Source of the DNA: Pacificibacter marinus | Lineage (GTDB): Bacteria; Pseudomonadota; Alphaproteobacteria; Rhodobacterales; Rhodobacteraceae | Assembly: GCF_018860505.1 (NCBI RefSeq) | Contig: NZ_JAHKPU010000026.1 | Location: 1-64,000, forward strand | DNA: 64,000 nucleotides | Direction: 5' to 3' | Shown: in pieces, positions 53,633 through 63,800 of the stretch | Position numbering within the stretch: the stretch's first letter is position 1 | Layout: the number at the start of each line of letters is the position of its first letter | Made by a program: the position numbers and the translations under genes | Notes under the pieces: model-generated | Seen by the model: the letters and a program-made list of their open reading frames with translations, nothing else | Told to the model about the DNA's origin: nothing | Databases searched by the model: none

Positions 53633-54412
53633 ATGCCATATTATGATGACATTATGGTTCCGGCACATCTACGCCCCTTTGTTCGGCGCATCCTTTGTGC
53701 GCAGATACGGGAAACCGTGTCTGAAACGGTTCCCGCGCGTCCGACGGGATTTACCTATATCGGGTGGCTGGCGCAGGGAACGGGTATGGCGACGGCCAAT
53801 GATCAAGCCTACGATTATGCTTCGGGGGCGGTGCATTTTTCGGGGCAACTGACCACATTTGATACCGAATACACGCTGACAGGCCCCGCCGTGCATTACT
53901 TGGCAGAACTGCAAGGCAGTGCGGCGTTCTCCATTCTTGATCGAGACATCGGCGCGCTACGCAACCAAGCCATCATGCTTGGATCAGAGATCACACAACA
54001 GCCAACGACACGCGCATTTGAGGCCATTCTTGAACGCCTCACGCAGGATTCGACCGTGATCGTGCCCCCTCAAATCACCGAGGCGCTTCGCCAGATCGAA
54101 GCTCGAAACGGTGCCCTTAGCATCGCAGATTTGGCACAGAACCTCGGAATGAGTGACCGACATTTCCACCGTCAATTTCTACGCATTGTCGGAATGCCGC
54201 CGAAAACCTTTGCTGTTTGTCAGCGCGTTCTTACGGCGCTCAAGCTGCGTACCCAAACCCCAGATATGCCCATTAGCGATGTGGCCTATGCCGCAGGTTT
54301 TGCAGACCAATCGCACCTGACCCGCATGTTCAAACAATATATGCGCACGACCCCTGCGAAAGTTGAAATTGATAGCGATGGCACGCTGCGCAGTCTTGTC
54401 GCGAAGGTATAA
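53633..54412 (+). CDS. AraC-family regulator
   Basis: 259 aa from the ATG at 53633 (RBS AAGGA). N-terminal sensor part of the DUF6597-like type (AHLRPFVRRILCAQIRE), then HTH_18 at about 165-245: SIADLAQNLGMSDRHFHRQF and AYAAGFADQSHLTRMFKQY. May regulate the following secreted-protein genes, which start 84 bp downstream, but it could equally act elsewhere. Confidence 0.85.
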   Translation: MPYYDDIMVPAHLRPFVRRILCAQIRETVSETVPARPTGFTYIGWLAQGTGMATANDQAYDYASGAVHFSGQLTTFDTEYTLTGPAVHYLAELQGSAAFSILDRDIGALRNQAIMLGSEITQQPTTRAFEAILERLTQDSTVIVPPQITEALRQIEARNGALSIADLAQNLGMSDRHFHRQFLRIVGMPPKTFAVCQRVLTALKLRTQTPDMPISDVAYAAGFADQSHLTRMFKQYMRTTPAKVEIDSDGTLRSLVAKV

Positions 54413-54495
54413 ATCAAGCGTTTGTCCGATTTGTTCAAGAAACGGAGTGCACATGCCGTTAAGCTTGCCCTAGCCAAAGAATAAGGGGCAGATAG

Positions 54496-54918
54496 ATGCT
54501 TAAACCCGTTGTCATCCTCATGGGCCTCAGCTTTGCAGCGCCTGTATTTGCGCAATCCTGTGCACCGTTTATGGGCGATCCGCTTGACGGATTCACTCCG
54601 CTCGACGCGACCGCATATCTTGATCTGCCCGACAGCAATGTTGTCCGCGTGACATCTCCGATCGAAACGGCAATCACCAACGAAATTGTAGCGGGCAACG
54701 TGAGCCGCGCGTCCAAGACATGGTGCCAGATCAGCATTCAGCGCATGATTGTTGATTTCGAAGTGCCGGTTGAAGATGATGCGATCAGCGCAATGATCAC
54801 CCGTGCGATCTACATTTGGAACGCTCAAGATGATCCAGTGGGCTGGCAAATATCACAGCTTGCGGAGCGCCCGCGCTGTGCGCGCGGGGATGACCCATTC
54901 GCGGCTCTATGCCCTTAA
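54496..54918 (+). CDS. Small secreted protein of unknown function (1)
   Basis: 140 aa. Sec signal peptide at 1-19 (VILMGLSFAAPVFAQ). Mature part has four Cys (residues 21, 76, 129 and near the end), suggesting two disulphides. RBS AAGGGG. First of four consecutive secreted proteins. No family recognised. Confidence 0.7.
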   Translation: MLKPVVILMGLSFAAPVFAQSCAPFMGDPLDGFTPLDATAYLDLPDSNVVRVTSPIETAITNEIVAGNVSRASKTWCQISIQRMIVDFEVPVEDDAISAMITRAIYIWNAQDDPVGWQISQLAERPRCARGDDPFAALCP

Positions 54919-54941
54919 TTTATTCAATCGAAAGACTTTTT

Positions 54942-55469
54942 ATGAAAATTCGTTATGCTGTAGCCCTATCGTTGTTCCTGCCCGCCACCAGCTTTGCGCA
55001 ATCCGATGAGCCTTTAGACTCGCCCATGCATGAGGCCGTCGATTTCACGCAACTCAGCAGGTCGGAGTTTATCGACAAGCACGAAGAGGCTCTCAACATT
55101 GGATGGGAGCCAAGCATGCAACTTTATGCGCGCGTTGACCCGTCCCTTGCCGAGATTGTGCCGCCGTTTAAGTGGACCGATGACTACGTCGAGACCTACG
55201 GGTGCCTCTATGACCACCTCAAAGAACAAGACGCGCTCGGTGAGGCAAATGCGATGTTTTCCAGCATGCAGGCATCTATCGACTACATATACGCGCACCC
55301 AGACTTCAGTATACTTACGTTGGCGGAGCACGAGCCATTCATTGATATGCTCCAGCCTAGCGATCTCTATTTAGAGGCATCCATGTCATGCGGCCTTGTC
55401 GCTTTGAATGCACAGGCGATGAAGGATAGCGGCCTCTATGACGCGTTTACGGCGTTCATGTCGCAATGA
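54942..55469 (+). CDS. Small secreted protein of unknown function (2)
   Basis: 175 aa from the ATG at 54942; the earlier start overlaps the previous gene and would hide the signal peptide. Signal at 1-19 (LSLFLPATSFAQ). Acidic mature part with two Cys (ETYGCLYDHL and MSCGLVAL). Overlaps the next gene. No family recognised. Confidence 0.65.
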   Translation: MKIRYAVALSLFLPATSFAQSDEPLDSPMHEAVDFTQLSRSEFIDKHEEALNIGWEPSMQLYARVDPSLAEIVPPFKWTDDYVETYGCLYDHLKEQDALGEANAMFSSMQASIDYIYAHPDFSILTLAEHEPFIDMLQPSDLYLEASMSCGLVALNAQAMKDSGLYDAFTAFMSQ

Positions 55470-56212
55470 CCCAGAAAAGAGATTTTAGAGTGTCAAGTTT
55501 TTCCACTGCGATTGCGGCCCTATGCGGGTTGATCCTTGGCGCTCCCGGCGTTGCCGCCCAAGATGTACCCAACCGCCCCGTTTTCTCCGAAGCCTATGTC
55601 GTGGATGGCCTGATGGCGGGCATCGCGGAGGCCACGGCGCGCAGCAAAGCGGCCGCCGCAGAGCAGATGACGCGGTTTAGCCAGTATGAGGGCGCGCTCG
55701 AAGCCTTTGTGCGCAGCGATCCAATCCTGCAACAGGTCAATTGGCCCTATGGAACGTGCACAGATATGTTGAGCCTTGTGCCGCCGCCCATGGATGGGTG
55801 GGGCTTACGCAGCGAGACGCTCGCGGTCCAAACGCCCAACATCACCGACACTTTTGTCGAGGTCAGCTATGTCACTTTTGATGCGTCGGATGACGGTCAG
55901 GGTGACGACGTTTACGCCGGCGAGCAAAGTGTAACAATTACGATCAACGCAGACCCTGCCGCGGCTGTCACATTTGGAATTGGGTTTACGGACCCGAATA
56001 TGCGCGCCGCTTTGTTGACCGATGGCCCCTATGGCTACCCGATCTTGCCTTACGGTGGGCATACCACACTGCTTGGTTCCTACCTCGTTGATGTGACGGG
56101 TACAGGCACTGACAACGCCGCGCTCTATTTCGGGCACATGATCCGCTGCGCTATCGACAATGGCCTGATTGCAAAGGGGCTTGACCCTGCAACACTTTCC
56201 GAGATGCCGTAG
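55466..56212 (+). CDS. Secreted protein of unknown function (3)
   Basis: 248 aa. Signal at about 10-31 (STAIAALCGLILGAPGVAAQ). Predicted helical segment at 50-80, then a beta-rich half with SVTITINADPAAAV. Two Cys in the mature part (YGTCTDM and MIRCAID). ATGA overlap with the previous gene, so the two products probably act together. Confidence 0.65.
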   Translation: MTQKRDFRVSSFSTAIAALCGLILGAPGVAAQDVPNRPVFSEAYVVDGLMAGIAEATARSKAAAAEQMTRFSQYEGALEAFVRSDPILQQVNWPYGTCTDMLSLVPPPMDGWGLRSETLAVQTPNITDTFVEVSYVTFDASDDGQGDDVYAGEQSVTITINADPAAAVTFGIGFTDPNMRAALLTDGPYGYPILPYGGHTTLLGSYLVDVTGTGTDNAALYFGHMIRCAIDNGLIAKGLDPATLSEMP

Positions 56213-56264
56213 TTTCCAGACTTGGAAATGACATCAACCGCATGACCTAAGAAGGAACTCTTCC

Positions 56265-56816
56265 ATGACACGCCGCACTGCCTGCCTGATGACAGCGAGC
56301 TTCCTCGCATTCGCCCCACCCGCACTTGCGCAAAAAGCCGTTGTGCTGTCCGTGTGTCAGGACGGGCTGGAAGGTGGCGCGAGCCAAACCCACGAGGATA
56401 TGGGGCGTTTCCTGTCGGGCAACTGGGGCATGTCGGCAAATGGCACGGGGCTGACGCTCGGTGTAAATGTGATGAACGTCACACTGTCATGGGACGATGC
56501 AAGCGAGACCTTGATGCTGAGCGGACAAGGAATGACCGCGCCGCTGCATCCGATCCGCTACAATCTAAGCGAAGACGGTGACGCACCATTCGACATGTCG
56601 ATGGAAGCCCTGACGCCAACGGAGATGACCGATGGTGACGCGGAGAGTCTGAATGGTTGTGCAAATTTACCTCGCTATTACTGGCAGGTTAACAGCGGCC
56701 CGCAAAAATCTTGGGGCGGTTTCCTGTTCTACGATAACAACAATGCGACGGGCTTTATGGCCAATAGCGCCGGCGGCTCGCGTAATGTGTTTATGTCCCG
56801 TTCGACCTCAAGGTGA
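56265..56816 (+). CDS. Secreted protein of unknown function (4)
   Basis: 183 aa. RBS AAGGAA. Signal at 1-22 (CLMTASFLAFAPPALAQ). Beta-rich mature part, one Cys pair (SVCQDG and NGCANLP), many Gly/Asn. No family recognised. 52 bp after gene 3. Confidence 0.65.
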   Translation: MTRRTACLMTASFLAFAPPALAQKAVVLSVCQDGLEGGASQTHEDMGRFLSGNWGMSANGTGLTLGVNVMNVTLSWDDASETLMLSGQGMTAPLHPIRYNLSEDGDAPFDMSMEALTPTEMTDGDAESLNGCANLPRYYWQVNSGPQKSWGGFLFYDNNNATGFMANSAGGSRNVFMSRSTSR

Positions 56817-57206
56817 TTTAAGCTACAAGGCAAGTGAAAGCCCCACCAGAACAGGGCGCTCAGAGGAATAAACGCTTTCTTGACGCCACCCTTTCGCACA
56901 TCGACGGCAGTTTAGGGCGACCCTCGGTGGGCCATGTTCCCCTGCAACCATGCTGCGGCTGATCGTCTGGCGGCAAAAAGGCATGGTTCAGGCGATAGGC
57001 CAAATCTATGTATTTTCGAAATTGGTGACCTGATTTTATCCAGTGCAGTGACATATCTACGGCCAATCCGCAGGCACATGGATATAGTCATATCATCAAT
57101 CTCTCACGCTTCCAGCCCAGCCTTTCTGACGGACAAAAATCGCAACCTTAGCAAATATGCTTATTCTCACCACAAGGGCTGACTTTAACCAATTGTCAGG
57201 TGTGAA
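56817..57206. other. 390-bp intergenic stretch
   Basis: No credible gene or terminator. A minus-strand frame of 68 codons has no RBS or recognised family. Convergent ends of the secreted-protein cluster and the arsR gene. Confidence 0.35.
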
Positions 57207-57614
57207 TTATTTAGAGCTCGTGACGGAACGTGAGATTTCTGTCCATTCCGCACTGTCGGCCCCCAGAACACAACTGCCGTCTTGCCTAAGGCTTAGTCGC
57301 AAACGGCATTTATTGATCTCGTCCTTGAATTCATGCTCAGGAATCGTTCGGACCATAGCTTCAAGACTGATATAAAAGGCGTTGTCCTTGGGGCTTAATG
57401 TGTAAAACACCCATTTCCCGTCTTTTTCGGCCCGCACCAATCCGGCCTTTAACAAAGTCTTTAAATTTCGGGAGACGTTGTAATGTGTCTCACCAAGCAC
57501 ATCCATTGCCTCTGCAACGCAGATGCGCTCGTTGATTTGCAATAATAGCCAGAACAATCGTAAACGGTTGGGCTCGGCGATGGCCTTTAAGGCATCAATA
57601 TAACGATCATCCAT
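57207..57614 (-). CDS. ArsR-family metalloregulator
   Basis: 135 aa. Winged helix: IAEPNRLRLFWLLLQ near 12-26, ERICVAEAMDVLGETHYNVSRNLKTLLKAGLVRAEKDGKWVFY core near 30-72. The alpha-3 metal box has one Cys (ICVAEA) instead of the ELCVCDL pair, and a second Cys lies in KCRLRL. First visible gene next to a metal-efflux permease, whose likely regulator it is. Confidence 0.85.
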   Translation of the reverse strand: MDDRYIDALKAIAEPNRLRLFWLLLQINERICVAEAMDVLGETHYNVSRNLKTLLKAGLVRAEKDGKWVFYTLSPKDNAFYISLEAMVRTIPEHEFKDEINKCRLRLSLRQDGSCVLGADSAEWTEISRSVTSSK

Positions 57615-57680
57615 TGTTTTCCCCTATGGCACTTGGTTGCCAAAGTTATCCGAGCGCTTCCCAAACAGCAATGCGTTGGC

Positions 57681-57980
57681 CTAATCCACAGGGCCACCTG
57701 TATGCGCCTCGGCGCTACTTTTTATGAGCGTGGCCAGAAACATTATAACACCGATCAAAAACACCGCCGCAGAATGGCAGGCGTGAAAGATCAATTCGCC
57801 TGTGCTGACACCGGAAAACAGGGCTATCCAGAAGAAAGGGCAAAGCAAACCGAGGAGCGCAATATTAGCGCCCATCCGCGCGGATTTCGGCAGTGTCCTT
57901 TCCTTCACCACACGCTTAATCGCCCGCCAAAGATGCGTATATGGGCACAGGTTCAAGAGGCTCTTAAGTGTCATGGACAT
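57681..57980 (-). CDS. Small membrane protein
   Basis: 99 aa. Two hydrophobic helices, at about 40-58 (ANIALLGLLCPFFWIALF) and 68-88 (HSAAVFLIGVIMFLATLI). RBS AAGGAG. Between the efflux permease and arsR genes, same direction, so part of the same metal-linked operon. No family recognised. Confidence 0.6.
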   Translation of the reverse strand: MSMTLKSLLNLCPYTHLWRAIKRVVKERTLPKSARMGANIALLGLLCPFFWIALFSGVSTGELIFHACHSAAVFLIGVIMFLATLIKSSAEAHTGGPVD

Positions 57981-58005
57981 TCATGCTCCTTATTTGATCT
58001 CGCTT

Positions 58006-58039
58006 GAGAGCAACAGGCCAATATGAACCTGTTGCTCTC
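58006..58039 (-). other. Perfect 12-bp hairpin after the permease gene
   Basis: GAGAGCAACAGG (58006-58017) / CCTGTTGCTCTC (58028-58039), 10-nt loop, without a T tract. Either a weak terminator or a stabiliser separating the permease from the small membrane gene. Confidence 0.5.
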
Positions 58040-58074
58040 GCTGCGACCTGCTGTCCCTGCTGTCGATGGCATCA

Positions 58075-59094
58075 TCATGCGATAGCGACAAAGATGCCCC
58101 CTCCAATCATCGCAAGTGTCAGCACGGTAACGACGAAGGCCACAACAGCTTTGGGTTTCAGGACTGAGGAGATGATCGCGATCTCCGGCAAGCTGGCGCC
58201 AGTGCCCCCGATCAAAAGCGCCATCGCTGGCCCCATGCCCATGCCTTTGGCGATCAACACCTGAAGCAAAGGCAACGCCATTTCAATACGCAGATACAGC
58301 GGCACACCGATCCCTGCGGCAATCGGTATCGCAGACCAGCTGTCACTGCCGACATATTTTTCGACCATTTCAGCAGGCAGAAACGCCGCCGATAGGGCGC
58401 TAATGACCGCCCCGATAAGGACATAAGGAATGATCCGCTTGAACAACGCCCATGCGAAGGGCATCGAGGCGCGCAGCCGTTTTGCATGTGGCTGGCCTGT
58501 GTGTGTCGTAACAGTAGAACCGTCAGAGCACACGATGGGAACCGCCGTATCGCAGCTGGTCACTTGACCGCTATTACAAGAATTTGAAGTTGCAGCAGGC
58601 GCCCCCCCACATGCCGTGGCAGCTGCGCTGCCACAAGATGTTGCAGGTGCCGCCATGTCTCGCCGAACGGCATGTTTTAAGGGCGTCATACCAATGAGGT
58701 ATCCCGAAAGCACAGCCCCACCAAGCGTTATCGCGATATAAATAAGCGTCACCTGCACCCCAAAGGTTGCCAGAATTAGCCCAACCACGACGAAATTGCA
58801 TAAAGGGGCAGAGATCAAGAAGCCAAAGATCGTCCCCATTGAGGCCCCCATTTCGGCCATCCCCATCACAACAGGCACCATCGATGCGCTGCAAAACGGT
58901 GTCAAAGTCCCAAGCAGTGCCCCCATCAAGGGTCCGCGCTTTTCGTGCTTTGCCAATTTCTTTTGGAGTTTTTCTTGCGGGATGTATTCGCGAATGATCC
59001 CCGTCACTACGGAAACAACTGCGATAATCACCACGAGTGCGCCACCGACATGTAGAAATTCATTGAGGGCGACAAGCCATGCGCTTTCTTGCAT
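58075..59094 (-). CDS. SO_0444-like Cu/Zn efflux permease with Cys-rich loop
   Basis: 339 aa predicted permease (DUF318/ArsP superfamily), about eight helices. TPFCSASMVPV (Cys68) and APLCNFVVV (Cys99) are conserved core cysteines. The central hydrophilic loop, about 148-200, has Cys154, 162, 173, 181 and 189, and His198/His203, as in the SO_0444 type Cu/Zn exporters. Likely pumps a soft metal out; controlled by the ArsR protein. Alternative: an organoarsenical permease. Confidence 0.75.
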   Translation of the reverse strand: MQESAWLVALNEFLHVGGALVVIIAVVSVVTGIIREYIPQEKLQKKLAKHEKRGPLMGALLGTLTPFCSASMVPVVMGMAEMGASMGTIFGFLISAPLCNFVVVGLILATFGVQVTLIYIAITLGGAVLSGYLIGMTPLKHAVRRDMAAPATSCGSAAATACGGAPAATSNSCNSGQVTSCDTAVPIVCSDGSTVTTHTGQPHAKRLRASMPFAWALFKRIIPYVLIGAVISALSAAFLPAEMVEKYVGSDSWSAIPIAAGIGVPLYLRIEMALPLLQVLIAKGMGMGPAMALLIGGTGASLPEIAIISSVLKPKAVVAFVVTVLTLAMIGGGIFVAIA

Positions 59095-59459
59095 TTTTCA
59101 GACCATTCTTTGTTATTAAAAAACATACGCACATACGCGCAAATGTGCACCTAGAGAACAACGACGACCTGTGCAATAATTTTATTAGCTGAAAAGTTCG
59201 GATTTCTTGCTAAGACATGAATGATGGAAGCAAAGCACTCAACATTTCCTAAGTGTTGAGCAGGTTCGAACAGCTTGCTGGCAGCTATGATTTCAACAAG
59301 AGCAGCCAGTTTCATGGTAATTTAATGAGAACAATCGGCCGTGCGACCCTCTCCAGCACTGCCGTCCCAATGAAAATGTCAGCACTTTCTGATCGGCATT
59401 TTGAAGCGGTCTGGCTGGTCCTCTCGACAGCGAGAATGTCAGCTTGATTGAACAATCTT
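59095..59459. other. Intergenic stretch with a possible IS end
   Basis: Contains GAAAATGTCAGC (59372-59383) and GAGAATGTCAGC (59432-59443), 60 bp apart, the sort of repeated end seen in IS21-type elements. No transposase gene is present. The rest is AT-rich and unassigned. Confidence 0.3.
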
Positions 59460-60755
59460 CTAAAGACGGTTGTGCATTCCGATCAGCTCCACCTGACTGT
59501 TCACCTGCATCTTCTCGAAAATCTGCTTGAGCCTTTGACGCACGGTGGAGGCTTTGACGCTGAGCAACTCCGCGATCATGTTCGGGGTCTTGCCCGCAAC
59601 CAGAAGTTCGACCGTGGCGATCTCTGCCGAGGACAGGCCATAAGTCTCGCGCAGACAGCTTTGCTTGAGAGCAGTGGTGTCGCTGCATTCGGTGCGGATC
59701 GCACAGACTTTGAAGTGCATAAAGAAGTGCCGCAAATTCGGCGGGATCTGGATGATCAATACGCTGCTACTCTTGGAGGCAATGTTGAACTGGTAGGCAC
59801 GGCTCATCGAGAGGCCGGGATCACTAGAACACAGCTCCCTGATCTCGCCCCCGAGTGCTGCGCTCATCTCGTCAGGGATCACATTCCCCAGCCGTGCGCG
59901 GGTCTGTATCTTGCCGCTGCTGTTGATACTGAAACAGTCCTTGCCATCGACATCGAGCACAAAGACCTCGGACTCCGTGCCTTTGAAAAACTGCGCGAAG
60001 GCGGCGATGCGTTTGTGGGCGATCTCGTCGGCCTGCGCCGTGGCCTTGGCAAACATCGCCTGAATGCGCTCGATCTTGGCCACATCTTCGGCGTTGATCG
60101 GCGGGTGATCATTATCGAAATGCACCGTCATCGCCCAATAACCGTTGGGCGTCAGGATGCGGATGCAATAATGCACTCCGAAATTCAGCGGATAGAGATA
60201 GTCTCGGTAGATCGGGATCATGTCCCGCTCCGCACGGCTCGCAAACACGTCATGATCACAGGCATAGCCGCGTTCCATCATCAGCCCCAGCACCGGCTCG
60301 CGCGGATCGTTGCGCACCCAACCTTCGTTGATGTAGCTGGGCAAAGCCTCTTTCATATCCTTGGTGCCGGCCATCCAAGTGCCGCGAAAGAACGGGTCGG
60401 TGGCGGGAATAAGCGCCCCCGTTCCTCCCAGAATTTCCACAACAATGTTGAGGGCCGCATCCCAGTATTGCGCGTCTTCGGTTGCCCGGCTCAGCGTGTC
60501 TTCAAGCTCTTGGAAAAGGGTGTTCAAAATTGGTCCTTGTGGTCGTGATGCCCCAAACAGGGCAGCGATGCCATTGAAAGAAAAGGAAGATTGCCAGCGG
60601 CCCGCCTGCCCCCCTTTCATAACGGGAGGTCCCAACAAAGGACAACGCGTCTCTGGATTCACTGTAGGGGGTTTCTGAACCATTTGGAAAATTTTTCTCA
60701 CAGATATGTCCCGACAACTCCCGTTTGGTAGTTCGCTTCGGTTTTTTTGCAACAT
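59460..60755 (-). CDS. LuxR-family regulator with long sensor domain
   Basis: About 431 aa if started at ATG 60755 (AGGA seven bases upstream); later starts at 60683 and 60620 cannot be excluded. C-terminal LuxR HTH at about 365-430: LSSAEIATVELLVAGKTPNMIAELLSVKASTVRQRL. The N-terminal 300 residues hold a GAF/PAS-like sensor (YINEGWVRNDPREPVLGLMM region), unrelated to acyl-HSL receptors by eye. Divergent from the giant secreted protein, 57 bp away, so probably its regulator. Confidence 0.8.
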   Translation of the reverse strand: MLQKNRSELPNGSCRDISVRKIFQMVQKPPTVNPETRCPLLGPPVMKGGQAGRWQSSFSFNGIAALFGASRPQGPILNTLFQELEDTLSRATEDAQYWDAALNIVVEILGGTGALIPATDPFFRGTWMAGTKDMKEALPSYINEGWVRNDPREPVLGLMMERGYACDHDVFASRAERDMIPIYRDYLYPLNFGVHYCIRILTPNGYWAMTVHFDNDHPPINAEDVAKIERIQAMFAKATAQADEIAHKRIAAFAQFFKGTESEVFVLDVDGKDCFSINSSGKIQTRARLGNVIPDEMSAALGGEIRELCSSDPGLSMSRAYQFNIASKSSSVLIIQIPPNLRHFFMHFKVCAIRTECSDTTALKQSCLRETYGLSSAEIATVELLVAGKTPNMIAELLSVKASTVRQRLKQIFEKMQVNSQVELIGMHNRL

Positions 60756-60812
60756 ACCCAAGTCCTACCCCCGTACACGCGGGGTCTCCGTTTTTTACGA
60801 TAGGAACCCCTC

Positions 60813-63800
60813 ATGGCCCGACGTTTCGCAACCGCCACTTTGCGCTGTTTTTTGATGACACTGGCATTGAGCGGCGGTGTGCCCACACTGGCGCTGGCGC
60901 AGAACCTCTTGGATAACGGGGATTTTGAAACGGGCACAGTGCCCAACTACGGCGACAATGTCGGTGTGACCTTGCAGGGGTGGATGCGCTCGCACGAAAA
61001 TCCCGCCCCCACCGCACAGGCAACATATCAGTACCGCGAGCTTTCTGTTGTGAAAGTGGACGGACCCGGGGGGCAGCCGCTGACTTTATACAACAGTCCT
61101 TACGGTCAAATCGCCCCCACCAACCTGCCCGAAGAGGATGTGACACACGCGGGCACCCAAACAGACGGGCATTATATCAGGCTCAACACCAAGCATTATT
61201 GGAGTGTCCTCGGTCAGCGTTTTAGCGCGCCCCACACGGGATGTATTGCTTTTGGCGGAGCAATCACAGGATCGTATGTCTCAACTGACCTGTTCCGCTT
61301 CGGATCGATCAATCCGTTTTTTGGCGGTGTTGCCACAAATCCTGATGCCACCTACGCGATGGACAACACAGTGACAATCGGCAACGACAGCGTTCCGTTT
61401 GTGGCCAACCAATGGTCCTTGCTCCAAGATCATTACCCCGTTGATGCAGGCGAACAATACGCATGGGCCTTTGTGCTGCGCCCAGGGTTCACGCTTGACG
61501 ACGCCTTCGCGCACTACGTGGACAACAGCTATTGTCCGACCATTCAAGCTGGCACGCCCAATGCGCCATCTGCGCCAGCGGTTCCCGCTCTTGCCCCTTC
61601 GGATATTTCCCTCACAAAGTCCTGCACGCCAGCCTCCTCAGCCGAACATAACGGTCAGGTCGGGCAGATGTGGGAATGTTCCGTGGATGTCACCGTGCCG
61701 AGTGCGCCTTTTGCGGGGTCCTTCAGCATTTCCGATCTCTATACGCCGATTTCGACCACCGCGAGCGAAGTAATTTCAGCCACGTCCGCTTCGGGTGAAT
61801 TTGATTGCACGACGGGAGCGAGCTGCACCATCGACGGGGTGGATTTTGCTGCCAATGGCACAGATACGCTCGACTTTGCCATCTTTGTCACCAGCACCGA
61901 GTTGCAGGATACCTACCCGATGCAGAATTGCGTTGAGGGCAGCTATGACGACGGAACGGGCGCAATTACGCCTGTCGCGGGCAACTGTGTGGACGCGCAA
62001 TGGATTCCGCGCAGCTCCATCGACAAAAGCTGCGACCCTCTTGAGGCGGACGCATCGGGGTCGATGACGATGAGCTGTCAGATCGATGTGACGGGCACGG
62101 ACCTTGCGACGGGAAGCTATGTCCTCGCCGCCGATATGTTCGGTGCGCTGCCGCCCATGACCACGACGATCACGGGCACGATGATGAATGTCACCTCGAC
62201 CGAGCCTTGGTCCTGTGTAGACCAGAACATCAACAACCCCGGCTCAACAGGTGTGTGCGAACTCACAGCCACCGATATGCTGGCCGCAGGCGGGGCGTCG
62301 ACGATCAATGTCAGCTTCGATTTCACCGCAAGCGCGTCAGAGGGTCAGGTGGTCAATTGTCCCATGACCGACATTCTGCCCGCCTCCTTTATCAGCGCCG
62401 CGGGCCAGCGCAGCGCCGCACCCGCCGTGGACGCGCCGCAGTCCAGCACGATTGCGGGCCTGCCCGACAATTGCGTGGTTCTGGACCTGCCCGTATCAGC
62501 CGAACCACCCGAATTTTCCTTGAAAAAGGGCTGCCGTTTGGGCGGGGTGCAGGATGGAAACGCCTTTTATGCCTGCACGATCTATATCAGCCAGACAAGC
62601 GGCGCGTCGATCACCGATCCGCTGACCTTTGACGAGCTGTTCGCGACCACATCAGGCAGCCCCGCGACGCAATATATGCTCAACATGCAAGGCACTCCCG
62701 CCATGCCGAACGGATGGGATTGCCAGCAGCCGCCCTACACCAATGGCGCAAGCTGCACGATTGCCGCCACCGATTTCAACGCCACCCCGAGCCATCGGAT
62801 TGATGCCTATCTGTCGATCCCGACGAGCGCCTTTGGCGTTGAGGGCTTCGAGAACTGCGCGCAGGTGCGGATCGGGAATCAGGTTGTCGGCGCGGCGGAG
62901 TGTGTCGAGGTTGAACAGCCTCCAGTCGAAACCGTCTTTGATGTCTCGAAACAGTGTAAGGAGGCAGGCCCGCGTCAGACATTCGGTTCCTCGGTCTGGT
63001 TCCAGCCCTATCAATGCACTCTCACCGTCGTGACCAACGCAGCATTCACGGGGCCGCTGTGGCTCTCGGAAAACCTGTCCTTTGGTCAGAACCCCGGTGC
63101 AAGCTCGATCCTGAACATCACCTCTGCTGATCCGTGGACCTGCACCAGCCCGCCTTATGCCCCCGCGGGCCAAGGCACGACGCCAGAGTGCAGCATCGAC
63201 GGCGCGCAATTTCCCGCCTCGGGACAGTCAACCCTGACCGTTGATCTGATGATGAACGGCGCCATGGACATGTTTGGCGCGCAGAACTGCGTCTCGATCG
63301 GTCTAGGCAAAGTGGTCGGAGAAGGCGAACCGCTGGCCAGTGACTGCTTTGAAATTGCCCCGCCACCCACGCCTGAACCAGCCCTCGACATCACCAAGAC
63401 CTGCGCCCCTGCTGTGCGTGGCGGTGATGGCATTTGGACTGCGGAATGCGAGATCAACGTCCACTTCGAAAACTTCGACACCGCGACCAACCATCAATTC
63501 TACATCTATGACGCATTGGGCGGTAATGGCCCGCAAACGCCGCTGACCTCGCTAATGCCGTTCAATGCTATGGGCATGGGCGGTTGGGGACCAACAACAG
63601 GCACGCCCGCAGGGTTCAATAACGCAACCGGAATGCTTTTGAACTATCTGCAAGCCGATGGCAGCGCCACGATCACGCAGCCTTATACCGCCACGTTCTC
63701 CGGCCCTGCGGGGCAGTTGATCAACGGCGGGCCGATCACGAACTGCGCTTGGGTCACGATCCCAACGCTGTCGCTGCGCGCGCCTGCGGGGCCTGTGGGG

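Noticed and set aside
59448-60548. 366-codon plus-strand frame
   Set aside because: Fully antisense to the LuxR gene, which has a clear HTH; no RBS or family.
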